A stretch of 64,000 nucleotides of DNA from Misgurnus anguillicaudatus (lineage: Eukaryota; Chordata; Actinopteri; Cypriniformes; Cobitidae): contig NW_027395284.1 of NCBI RefSeq assembly GCF_027580225.2, positions 2,499,478 through 2,563,477 of the forward strand. Direction: 5' to 3'. This document shows positions 48,190-59,829 of the stretch, one piece after another. The stretch's first letter is position 1. Every line of letters starts with the position of its first letter. Made by a program: the position numbers and the translations under genes. Under the pieces are notes generated by a model that saw only the letters and a list, made by a program, of their open reading frames with translations, did no database searches and had not been told where the DNA came from.

Positions 48190-51100
48190 TTAGACCTGTT
48201 GCTTGGTTCTGAGATTTCGATTGTTCAAGCTTGTATGTGATACCTGACTGGCGTTCTCCTTTTTGCCGTCCCTTAACACGTCTATCGGCCCATAACCGTT
48301 TTCAGCGTGGGTTTTGTCTTTGATGTCAGAATCACTCCCATCACCTGTATTATCGATCTGTGTTTCTTCACTACTACCTGACTGTTTAACAGCATTTTCA
48401 TTATCACTGTCCGAGTCCACAGCGATTGCTTCTGAATCGACAAGTGCTCCTGGTTTTAAGGTGCTCTTTGTTAAATCATTTCCGTTTGCGTAAAGCGAGG
48501 CTTTGGCAGCCATCCTTGTTAACGTCTGCTTTTGTTGCGGGTCACCATTGGCTGTAGCTCTTTGTTTCAAGCGAATGGCATTCGCAGATCGGCCTATGCG
48601 AGTTCTAGAAGTTCGACTACTCCGTTCATGTTCGTGGCCCTTAAAATACCACTTTGAGTCAAAGTTCATGGGATGTTGCGAACGTATAACCTCTTCCATT
48701 TTAAACCCAAGTAAGACGCGAACGTTTAGTGTCTCGCAGTTAAACGTGCATCTTCTCCGACGATTCGAGAAGTGGCTTGCGATGTCAGATTTCCAAAGCC
48801 AGAGGCTGGACGCAAGCTTCTCTATCTCTTGTCGAGTCGGGTACGGTTGCCTGTTGAAGTACTGAGTAAGGAAAGCTTTACGTGCTTCGTATGATTCATT
48901 CTCATGACCCTTTGGGTCTAAGGCGAAGACTACGGTGTCTTCTTGTTTGTCAGCTGATGTTGGCGGGCTCTGCTTAGGCTGGTCATCTGTCTCCACTCTT
49001 TTTTTCTTTGGCTCAGTTTGGTCATAGTTTGCTAAACCCGCCCTTTTGAGTCCAGCGCCTTGGGCCTGCATAACTCTGGGGGACGGAGAGGGTCGGCCGT
49101 TTTGACTTTTGCTTACCCCGCGGCAATGCACTAGATGCAAGGTGATCGTGGAAGCGGTCATGTTACTAGTGTAGACACCGAGGCAATGGATGCACTTGTA
49201 GGTCAATTTCTTTTCCACGGGATGAACCGTCTGTATAACTTGATGCCGTTCACGTAAATGGTGAGCTAGAGAATCGGAGATAGGTCCTTTAAGAATAGAA
49301 AAACAAAGAGGACAAAGCGTTTTTCCGACATCTTTCTTGTAAGGTACAGCAGTTTGGGTCATAGTCCGTGTTGGAATGACGTCTATTGAGGCATCTTGAG
49401 GCATCTTTGGGACGTTATTTACTTCAGAAGGCGACGTGTTGTTTTGGGCGTGAAATGCCACAGATTCTTCGGGAGCATCTCGCATGTTATAAGTGGTGAC
49501 GATCAGCTGGACGTTTTTTGGATTACCCTGCTGAAGTGTGAGGTCGAAAGTAAGGGGAGAGTCCGTACGTGGCCCCACGGATTCGTTGGGATGCGCCGCT
49601 CGCATGTGCGTCACCAATTTTTCAACATCATTGAACGTGGCTCTGCAGTGTGGGCAGGATAGGCCATGAATCAGCATGTGGTTAAGAAGTGTGTCGCTGG
49701 TTAAGTATCGGTTGCAGTATAAGCACTTGCTAGTGAAATTGTGTATTTTCATTATGTAGTTGGCCACCGCCGGCACCTTTTCAGCTTTGTGCTCCTTTTC
49801 GAAATGTGAGCTGTAGACGTTTTCCGGAAAGAGCTCATTGCAGATGGTGCAGATCTTCCATTTTTGAGTATAAGATGTGCCAATGACGGAGTTGCCTTTC
49901 TTAGAGGTAACAGATGATGATACGGTTGTAGCCGCTGCCTGAACGCGCGAGTTCAGCTGAGGAATCTTCAGTATAGCGGTGGAGGGTGATGCGGAGACGG
50001 CGCTGCGCAGACTGCTGGCAGTAATTTGAGGTTTGTGTGTTTGAGACTGCTGAGGCATTGGCACCTTTTGTCCTACGATGTTCTGGCCTGGCTTAAGACC
50101 AAACGCACCCTGTTTCATGTGAACACCTGACAGGAGGCCAGTTGAGTTCAAACTTCCTTTTGGAATGATAATTCGACTCAGTTGCTGAGCGGATAAAGGT
50201 CTCACTCCGGGTGTCACTACTGCACCCTTTGCCATTAAACCAATGACGCCTTTCTCCCCCTGAACCTTAGGAGACATCATAATTACAGGCTTTGCCCGAG
50301 GTACCACTACATTGGTATGTCCAATCATGGCAGTCACCTGATAGCCAATGCGTTCATGGTCTTCAATGACGTGCTGCACAAGTGCTTCATAAGTGCGTGG
50401 TATAAAGAGGCATCGTTTGCAGTGGATGGCGTTGCTTGTGCTGTTGGCACCACCAGTAGAGCTGTTGGAACTGGCATTGCTCCCTGTCCCCGTACCAGAA
50501 CCTGCTGTTTTCCCATTGGGTGGTGTCGCCTTCTCACCTGGCCTAAACAGGTATGGTGCCGCTACGTGTTGGAAATGTTCCCGGTAGATATGTTTCCGGA
50601 CGACATTATATAGTGGGTCCCTGTAAGTGCATTTCTTACAATAGTACACCGCCTGTTCTACATTATCACGCTTTTTATCCAGGCGTGCACCGTCCTTCAA
50701 GCCGACCCCCACAAGTCCTCCAGCATTCTGCCGAACCACATTAGGCATATGAAACAGTCTAATATGCGTCTCCAAAGTCTTTTTGTTTCCATTGTAAGTG
50801 CAATACGGGCAGTTCAGGAGAATGCGATTTTCAAAGTCCTCGCTGTGCACATTACGAAAGTGACTCTTGTAGGCGGAAAAAAATTTCGAGGAGAATGTAC
50901 ATCCTGAACAACAGAATGGCTTCGAGCGGTACTCCTGAGAAGACAAAGACGACAATGAGTCAGGAAAACTGACAAAACAGAAAAGATTCTGCTTTGATTT
51001 AGTATGATTTTAGAAATTACTCACTTGTGATTTGGTCATCGAGGGATCCCACATGCACACATCGTCCCATGTGGTGTTCTTAATGTAGAACTCATTGGGA

Positions 51101-51579
51101 ACAAAGTCTTTATAGTCCTGAGAGAGAAAAGCAGCAGCACAGAGTGAAAATAAACATGGTATGATGTCTCATTACAAAAAGATCAAAAGCTACATAAAAG
51201 TCTTATTTTATTTATAAAAAGAGATAATTTACAAAGAGACATTGCAAGCATATTTTAAAAAATTAGTGCAACTCCATATAAATCTAGAAAACATTTTTCT
51301 AAATCTAAGATTTCTCGAAGAAGTAAGATTCTCAATATAGGTTTGCCCTGACAAAAGTTTAAAAGCTTCAACCAAACAGTCATTTTGCCTAATACAGCAC
51401 TAGCCTTAAGTACATTTAAGGCATTTAACGGTACATTTAACTTGTGTAGCCCAAAAATCTGATATACTTACATCAATATGCTCCTTGCAAAACTCAAAGC
51501 CAATGTCACCCAGCACTTTTTTCACATTTTTCCTAGCTTTCCTTAGACTGGTGAGGTTGTTGGCTGGGAGTTGAAACAT
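48190..51579 (-). CDS. adnp: Activity-dependent neuroprotector homeobox protein (complete, three coding exons)
   Basis: Nuclear zinc-finger/homeodomain protein; in mammals ADNP works with CHD4 and HP1 in the ChAHP chromatin-repression complex. Coding exons on the minus strand: 51579-51472 (start of MFQLPANN), 51117-51025 and 50934-48190, all joined in phase 0 with AG/GT borders (introns of 354 and 90 nt). Product 981 residues, against about 1100 in human. Nine C2H2-like fingers lie at about residues 75-97, 109-129, 166-187, 239-260, 429-449, 471-490, 494-515, 608-631 and 648-670. A PKKKRV nuclear signal is at 709-714 and the homeodomain at about 745-805 ([19 protein letters not shown]). The initiator ATG is 9 nt inside its exon and matches the human start. 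The fingers are very conserved; the linkers and tail are not. An a/b fish ohnolog cannot be decided from this window. The next gene upstream is dpm1. Confidence 0.95.
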
Positions 51580-51700
51580 TCTGCCCACCTAGAAACAAAT
51601 TAATAAATTAATTCATTTGGATCCTCATATATGCATCAAATATAATTCATGATAATTACAATGTTATTACCATATTGTTATATGTTAACGTCACTGTTGT

Positions 51701-52854
51701 TAGGGCTGTCACAATTATTAAATAATCGTCTCATCGCAAATGTTCAACCTCATCGCGGTGATTTCAGATCACCGCGATGATTGCACATCTCTCTAAAAAA
51801 CACAAGGGGAGCCGTATCTGAGACCGTATCTGATGGCGCTCTTAACTGACAGTGTAACGCGATACATTGCAAAGCCATTCAATCCAGTGGAAGAAACGCC
51901 ATTTAAAGAATTGCTGCAAAACTTTGATAAGCAGTATGAACTGCCAGGAAAAAACATTCATTTCCAAAACAGCAATTCCAAATTCAAGGAACCGAAGGAT
52001 GCTATTCTTAAGGATATGTAACGAATTGATTTTTTTGCAGCCACTACAGACATGTGGTCTAATATGGCCTTAGTAGAATTGGCTATTATTTAAAGGTGTA
52101 GTGTGTAAATTTTAGCGGCATCTAGTGGCGAGGTTGCGAATTGCAACCAACGGATTAGTCCACGGCTCACCCCTCGCTTTTGAAACACATAGAGAAGCTA
52201 CGATAGCCGCCACCGGACAAACATGTCATCACTAGAGACAACTTAGTAAAAAAGTTTGTCCGTTAAGAGCTTCTGTAAAAACATGGCGGCACAAAATGGC
52301 GACTTTCATGTAAGGGGACCCTCTGTGTATGTAGATAAAAGGTCTCATTCTAAGGTAATAAACACATAATGGTTCATTATGAAAGGTCTTTATACACCCC
52401 TGATAATATAGTTTTGTATATTATTTTGCATTTCTGTCAAGAGATCCTTCTAAAAATTACACACTGCACCTTTAAGGCCGGTTCTGGTTAAGTTATTTTG
52501 ATTGCATTTTTATTTTCAGTTATTTTTCATATACTTTATTATGTTTTACTTCTTATGAAGAATTTTCAGTTTTTAAAAAAATATATGCATTAAATAATAA
52601 CTTTTAAAATATGTGTTATGTGTATTACTATTTACTGCCATGTGTACCTTATTTAAATTAAATATTGTGCAATCACAACAAAGTGTGAAAATTAATTCAT
52701 GAACAAACAAAAAATATGAGAAAAATTAAAATGGCAAAGCAATAAAACGGACAATTAATCGTCATAACCTTTAAAGCCCTAAAACAGGCAATTAATCGCC
52801 ACAATTTATTAGGCAATTAACCGTCAGCCAAATTTCATAATCGTGACAGCCCTA
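51701..52854. mobile_element. hAT element with degenerate transposase piece, in adnp intron
   Basis: Ends TAGGGCTGTCACAATTATTA and TCATAATCGTGACAGCCCTA, flanked by identical 8-mers ACTGTTGT (51693-51700, 52855-52862). Inside, 51850-52080 encodes a hAT transposase fragment: KPFNPVEETPFKELLQ, then after a stop ATTDMWSNMALV. It carries a later MITE at 52091-52475. Located in the first adnp intron. Confidence 0.85.
52091..52475. mobile_element. MITE nested in the hAT element, TTTAAAGGTGTAGTGTGTAA family
   Basis: Ends TTTAAAGGTGTAGTGTGTAA and TTACACACTGCACCTTTAA are near-exact complements. Same family as the inverted pair at 27633-28586. Confidence 0.8.
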
Positions 52855-53299
52855 ACTGTTGTTCAACATATATCTCATATATGACCCGTTTTGAATTGCA
52901 ATCATCTGAATGAACCCCCAGATAATTTTTTTTTTATGTGGTGTAGTATCTAGATCTAGTAATTCATTTTACTATGATCCTATCAGACTGGCCATTAACT
53001 GGCAACCCAATCCATAGCATGAACATACTGTCTGTAGTATTTAGTCCCTAGTTTATCGTCACATGCTTAAATGGTCACTAAGGTGAGGTAATGGCCTAAA
53101 GCAAAACAAACAAGTCAAGTACCTCTTTACAGCCTGGGCTAATGAGTTGCATACTAAATATAGAATAGAAAAGCTAGCTTACTAATGCTTTTTAAAAATG
53201 ATCATAAAACCGAAAAACTAACACACATCCAGTTAAGCTGTGTCTAAGAGGCCTAAATCTTTCTTTTTCACATCAAAACTCACTACAAACCACTGTATT

Positions 53300-53620
53300 G
53301 AGGTCAGAGATCATCAAAGGTCATGAGCCAGATGCTGGCTGTACCAATGACAAGCAAACCCTGCATAAACAAGGATCAGCAATGGGTGCTCTCTCACTTT
53401 GGGTAAGGCGTTCCTCATCTTCTCCCTGACTCTATAGATGGCGCTAGAGGACAGTTCACCCTCCATGTTATATAAGCCTCTCCCTGTACTGCCTGCCCTT
53501 TCCCGCTCCCTTTTTTGTGCTGTCTTCTGCATTATAGCCCTGGAATGGCGCCTCCTATTGAGGTAGCAGCAGAGGCCCGAGTGTGAAAGCTACATCTGCA
53601 GTCTGCTTTAGGTGGAGCTG
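53300..53620 (-). other. Unassigned GC-balanced block, possible 5' exon
   Basis: On the minus strand a stretch with an open frame of 72 codons (AIYRVREKMRNALPKVREHP is its most protein-like part) ends near a weak donor, CCCAAA then GTGAGAG. No protein family recognised. It lies in the long first intron of adnp, so an alternative 5' exon is possible but unproven. The remaining intron parts (52863-53299, 53621-54131) show nothing. Confidence 0.2.
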
Positions 53621-54131
53621 ATTCCTTACTATAAAGATGTGTTTGTGTATGGACAAATGAAATCTACAAATATGAGATAAACAATTCATTTTAAACAGAA
53701 TGCCAGAGATGAAAGCCTGTCTTGAAATGAAACCCCCTTTCAGGATCTCAATGCAATCTGCTCATCCCTAACCAAACAAACGGTTCTGAAAAAGTAGTAT
53801 TGTATGAGTTATACTTGTGGACAAAATACAACATGATAAACATAAGGTGTCCAACACAATCAATACAATTCCAATGGCTTTGAGTTCGAATCATGCCATA
53901 AAAATGATTCATTATTTCTATACTGCAACTACCTGAATGCAAAGGATAAATGTTGGCAAATATATAAAAACAGCACTGTCTGTTTACAAAGGCATAATCA
54001 CCTATTATGATAAATTACACAATGCAACAACAAATCAGGTGGGGACAACACAACGATGAGAAAAACAACACAGATCAGATGACCATTTAGTGAGCAATGA
54101 GTCGCACGTTGGTCTATTGACATGATCTGGG

Positions 54132-54616
54132 CAGTGTTTGTCAAGCAGGGGTCCAGAGCCCACTGAGGGCCTCAAAAAACCTCCATGGGGTCCACATGAA
54201 AACCACTAAAGTATACTTTAGTAGCATTTACCACAGTAACCTGTAGTAAATTGTGGCACTGTAATGTATTATAGAAATAACAACACTTTACTAAAGTGAT
54301 TTGATAAATTGTAGTACATTCTATAGTATACTAAAGTAGTATACTAGCTGTATACTAGTGTACTATAGTAAACACTAAAGTATACTACAGTATTTTTTCA
54401 AGTGGAGGGCATTAAATTATTAAAATGGCATTAAATAGCATTAAAGAGCTAAAAAGCAAGATATTTATTAGTGTTTGGTTATTTTTATAATAAATAATAC
54501 ATCTTTCTAGCCATGCCAAGCTCTTGAATATTTTACTAGGTAGAAACAGTGAGTAGGGTCCTTAAAATATTGTTGTGGACAAAGATTAATAAAGTCAAAA
54601 AGGTTGAGATCCACTG
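54132..54616. mobile_element. hAT-like MITE with nested repeat, adnp intron
   Basis: The ends CAGTGTTTGTCAAGCAGGGG and TTGAGATCCACTG match the common hAT terminus form CAGTGTTTCTCAA and its complement. The centre (54205-54412) is a second inverted unit built on CACTAAAGTATACT. Confidence 0.6.
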
Positions 54617-54779
54617 AATAAAAACCTAGTAAAAAGTGCAAAATGAATAAACATTATTATTATTAAAACAGCACGCGCTGAGCTGATAGCAGCACTACGT
54701 TTTAGTTGACAATGAACCCTTATTGAGCCTCACTGTCAAAACAATCCAAGTCTGTGGATGATAAAGACCACCGCCTGTC

Positions 54780-55480
54780 TCAAAGCCTCTCAGTTACACT
54801 AAACTGTCCAAACATCAAGGAAACTTTCCTTTAATCTGCGACCTGCTGCAGCGTCCAGCCTGCATCGCATCAACGTGCAGCAACTGCATGACACACGCGA
54901 CCAGCTAGATTTCTCCACCTGAGGTCTGCTGTTAACTGGTTAGCCTGCTTATTGTTTACTCTGGTTCGGTTTACACGCTGCTGGAAAAGACTTTACCTGA
55001 CCCGGGCTCCCGCTTTGTGCTAGCGCGATCTCACTTCCCTTCTTCGCGCTCCAAGCGTCTCGTCGTCCGCTCTACGGGCGGACACACCACGCCGAAAGAG
55101 GGAGCTCGACTCCTGTCACGGGCCGACCCAGAGCTGTCTGTCTGGCGGGGATGAACTGCTGCATCTAGCGGCTCCTGTAGTGGCTTTGGTTGAGAGCGGG
55201 TATTAACATAGAGAAAGGGAGCGAGACACCGAGCGCCCGCTGGGTTCACGATGGATGCACGGACGCGCAATGACGATATAATTGACAACAATTAACGTAA
55301 TCCGCCATCCACTTACAACAATACGACCCGGTCCAGTACCTACACGATCCAAAATGGCGTGTGAAAAGGGGCGGAAGTGACATGCGTGTTTGATTAGCAT
55401 AAAAAAAGCTTTGTGCCGACAGACATATTTTGGGTCTGGGAATTTGTGGGGAGAGGTACCGGGCGACCATCAAATCAATT
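54780..55480 (-). promoter_or_regulatory. CpG-rich promoter and non-coding first exon of adnp
   Basis: A CpG-dense island in AT-rich surroundings, upstream of the adnp coding exons. A strong donor on the minus strand (GGTCAG then GTAAAGTC, exon end 54997) closes a non-coding first exon. AAAATGGCG (YY1-like, 55351-55359) and GCGGAAGTGA (ETS-like, 55371-55380) lie further upstream. A second donor, TTCAG then GTAAGC, with exon end at 55511 or 55510, may mark an alternative first exon. No TATA box was found. Confidence 0.6.
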
Positions 55481-55595
55481 TGTAGTCATAAAGTAATTTA
55501 ATTGCTTACCTGAATTTCACAGAGACTCCCACAAGGGTGTCTATTTGCGCATATGGTGTTTTATTCAATTGTGCTGTAATAGTTACCTAAATGAC

Positions 55596-55614
55596 ACCAA
55601 TAGGGGGCGCCACC
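55596..55614 (+). promoter_or_regulatory. CTCF-like site between adnp and dpm1
   Basis: CACCAATAGGGGGCGCCAC closely resembles the CTCF core CCASYAGRKGGC. It lies between the adnp promoter and the dpm1 3' end. Confidence 0.4.
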
Positions 55615-56579
55615 TGGTGAAAGTTGATTGGATGGAGGCGTCTGCGTCAATTCTGCATCTGGTATCTAACCCCGCAGAGAGTCGGATGTATACAGTGCCT
55701 CAGTACCCACTGAGCAGTAGTATGTGCTCAGGTGGTGGCGCTGTAACTCACCGGGACTACTTCTGGATGTGAAGTGCTGGGGTTGCAGACTGAGCAATGG
55801 TGATTTCCCCACCCACTGGCCCTTGAGCACTGATAAACATTCAACCCAGCCTCTGGCCCATGAGCTCTGGAGTTGTTGCCCCACCATGCATGTCCCTATG
55901 CACTCAACTTGATGATCGGGGCATCAAACTCATTTTGAGAAGTGTCTTACATACTCGTCTAGTGTGTTCTGCACACTGTATACCAATGGAGAAGAGGAAA
56001 CAATTTTTTCTTTTGGAAATATCATTAGGGGTTAATGTCAACCACGCGGAAATGACTCATAGGTATACCGTATGGTTTTCCAGTGACTGGACGAATTTCA
56101 GTGCATTTTACTAAGCAGCATTGGTTTGCATCTGTTATTATCAACACACGATGTCCCAAATCTTATGTAGCTAGATTAACTGCATAATCCAAAAGATGTT
56201 GAAAGACATTTTATTGCACTATATAAAGGTATAAAAATGTTTCTAAAGCGGATATTCTAAAATACGGATATCTCACAATGTAAAACACAAATGTATTAAC
56301 TTTTTTTAACATCTATGATGTTTATTTCAAAATATAAACCAAAATGATCCAAGACACAAATAAAGCAGTCAAAGCAAAATAATCCATACAAAAGCTCTTG
56401 TTTTTAACATCTAACCATGTGTGCTTTCATATCTGTGGATTTTGTGGCAAAAAGCCACAGAAATGCAACTAACATTTTGTCATTAATTCCTCAGAGAGCA
56501 TGAATGTCAGGTGCATTGCAATGATGATAAGCACTGATCATACATTAGAATGCTAAACAAAACCAAATGAGGTCAAAGG
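55615..56579. other. Intergenic spacer and probable dpm1 3' UTR
   Basis: 55615-56300 holds no gene. The minus-strand AATAAA (complement of 56321-56326) lies about 255 nt after the dpm1 stop and is the likely polyadenylation signal, so 56300-56579 is probably dpm1 3' UTR. Confidence 0.45.
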
Positions 56580-57065
<486 letters not shown>

Positions 57066-57112
57066 TCATTCATTTAATGGAATATTTCACTTTCATAAAA
57101 AATCGGATAATT

Positions 57113-57612
57113 NNNNNNNNNNNNNNNNNNNNNNNNNNNNNNNNNNNNNNNNNNNNNNNNNNNNNNNNNNNNNNNNNNNNNNNNNNNNNNNNNNNNNNNN
57201 NNNNNNNNNNNNNNNNNNNNNNNNNNNNNNNNNNNNNNNNNNNNNNNNNNNNNNNNNNNNNNNNNNNNNNNNNNNNNNNNNNNNNNNNNNNNNNNNNNNN
57301 NNNNNNNNNNNNNNNNNNNNNNNNNNNNNNNNNNNNNNNNNNNNNNNNNNNNNNNNNNNNNNNNNNNNNNNNNNNNNNNNNNNNNNNNNNNNNNNNNNNN
57401 NNNNNNNNNNNNNNNNNNNNNNNNNNNNNNNNNNNNNNNNNNNNNNNNNNNNNNNNNNNNNNNNNNNNNNNNNNNNNNNNNNNNNNNNNNNNNNNNNNNN
57501 NNNNNNNNNNNNNNNNNNNNNNNNNNNNNNNNNNNNNNNNNNNNNNNNNNNNNNNNNNNNNNNNNNNNNNNNNNNNNNNNNNNNNNNNNNNNNNNNNNNN
57601 NNNNNNNNNNNN
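57113..57612. other. Assembly gap (500 N)
   Basis: 500 undetermined bases within dpm1, just upstream (in gene orientation) of its penultimate exon. Real length unknown. Confidence 0.99.
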
Positions 57613-58580
57613 ATCAGTCAAAAACCACCTCAAGCTTCCATAAAACATTTTTGCGAATTACAGGATTTTTTTGTCGAAATGTGGCATTTCCATCACCCGT
57701 TTTCTGATGCGATATTTCAAAATGTGCATAAAATCATGTTGATGAAAACATGGCTAATGTCAGCTGAACTACATGACAGCATTTCAGCTGCATGTGGAAA
57801 AAAGTTTAAATGAGTGAATGACACAATTAAATAAATTTCTATTGATCTTTTGGCTTAATTTTGATCTTTAGGGAACATGTCACGAATCCTGCAAGTTTCA
57901 TAGTATAATATGTCCACTTCATCTTTAAATACAGCATTTATATAATCATGCTCCGAGAAAAACTAAGTCTAACATTGCTGGATCTGTGACATCACAAGTG
58001 CATATTCAATTCTATGACTTGCTATAGCAAGATAACAACACATCATTTTATCATTGGCTCTGCCCACCGGCATTAAAGTTGATCTGAAGGAGTAATTGTT
58101 TACTAGAACGATAAAATTGTATTATCAGATTGAGCTGTCAATCTGTACAAGTAAACATATTTACTAAGTTGCAGTCCTTTTGGGGAGGAAAAGTAATTTG
58201 ACAAAAGTGAATAGCTGTGGTTCAGATAATATAATAATATTACACTAATTTGATAATAATATAAATAGATTTTAAATATTTTCAACACTCGATTTTATTT
58301 ATTTTAAATATAAAAATAGAGTTAATAGAGTATGTGACCCTTAATAAGGCGCTTTAACAAACAGAAAATGAGTAAAATAAGTGAAATACATTGTGACCCA
58401 TGCTGGCAAAATGAGTCTAAATGCACACAGTCTAATTTTGAGTTAGAGCCAAAAGAAAGTATAAATGTCAACTTTGGTTGAAAAGTTTGTTGAGGTTTTC
58501 ATAAAAATAAGTACATTAAGTTGAGACTGAGATGTTTAGCATGTTTAGCACTTTTTGTATGTTTGTGAATGTGGGTAGAC
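57613..58580. other. No exon seen; repeat-like patches
   Basis: Starts with repeat-like sequence (ATCAGTCAAAAACCACCTCA) and continues AT-rich. Expected to be dpm1 intron or upstream DNA. No dpm1 exon recognised. Confidence 0.4.
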
Positions 58581-58872
58581 CAGTGGTTCTCAAACTGGGG
58601 GCCGGGGCCCCCAGGGGGGCCGCAAGATGGTGCCAGGGGGGCCCCAGTTTTATGACATTTCATAAAACACATTAATTTATCATGAATTCTGTGTAATCAA
58701 ACCTAAAAAAAAATAAGGCTACTAACCAACAGCACTACTTTGTATACTTTAATATGTTTTGTCTTATTAAATGTTACGTTTTAGAACAAATTTGTTTTTT
58801 AAAAAATTGGGGGGGCCGCGAAGGAATGCACCATATACAAGGGGGGCCGCTGCAAAAGTTTGAGAACCACTG
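58581..58872. mobile_element. hAT MITE with perfect 8-bp target duplication
   Basis: Ends CAGTGGTTCTCAAACTGG and its complement TTTGAGAACCACTG. Identical 8-mers GGGTAGAC flank it at 58573-58580 and 58873-58880. 292 bp, G-rich GGGGGGCC blocks on both sides. Confidence 0.9.
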
Positions 58873-58880
58873 GGGTAGAC

Positions 58881-59439
58881 TACCATTATTCAACAAAGAC
58901 AAGGTAAAAATGTTTTTTCATTCTCTGTCCCCTTTAAAAGATAAATTAAAACATTGCATATAGTTACTTTTTCAGCATGTGTGTGTAACATTGTCACTGT
59001 TTGTGTACCACGGTTCATTATAAACTACATAATTGATGAAGTAGTTTATAAAGGCATATATTTTGAGAATAAAGAGTCCTCTCCACTTGGTTAAATAATT
59101 AGATAAGCAATCTGCTCAAATATTAGCAAATTGGCATTGTAGTTTGTTATTATAGTACTGATAGCCATCATTTGAGTTTGTGGTAAAACTATGCAACGAA
59201 TACATTTACACTGAAGGAATATCAACCTAAGTTGCACTTTATGTATTCTGAAAGTAATCAGAAAACAGTAAACAATACGCGGGGTACTCCATTAGATCCG
59301 ATTTTACTTCTCTTTTTACTTGTAATAAGTCTTTTCTTCCTTCTAATAAACCAAATAACAATGACAACTACACTGCCCTCCAAAGGCTAAGTGCAGTATC
59401 TACGCAAACACTGAAACTGAGAAAATTGGCTTTAAAGTT
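58881..59439. other. No gene seen
   Basis: AT-rich; nothing recognised. Not an exon of dpm1. Confidence 0.4.
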
Positions 59440-59829
59440 TTTTACACCAGCCAGTCAAACATGTTACTGCAATTTTGGCACACACATTTCTCTGAAATGG
59501 GACAAAATTTAACCAGGAGACTTTGTCACAAGACACAACAGATCTCACAAAGCCCATTTTAACCCTTAACTCAATTTTGACCAAATGCGTAGTTACTGCG
59601 CTTTCGCTTTGTAGGGCAGTACAGCTACAGTAAGTTAGTTCTTCTTCATGCGTTTTCAACGCGACAATGGGAGCTGCCTGGCTGCCTCCAAAAACACAGA
59701 CGAAGAACAACAACAACATCATAGTGACGAAACGCACTTGATAGAGCAGTCTGGCCGCACGCGGCTACTGTAGAAACAGGATGGTGACTTCCATGTAAAC
59801 CTACCTGTTTTTTATGTAAGGTCTTTTTT

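Noticed and set aside
59432..59737. 101-codon minus-strand frame with a hydrophobic start resembling a signal peptide
   Set aside because: It lies in the left part of a split MITE of the TTAAAGGTG family and overlaps repeat-like sequence, with no domain.
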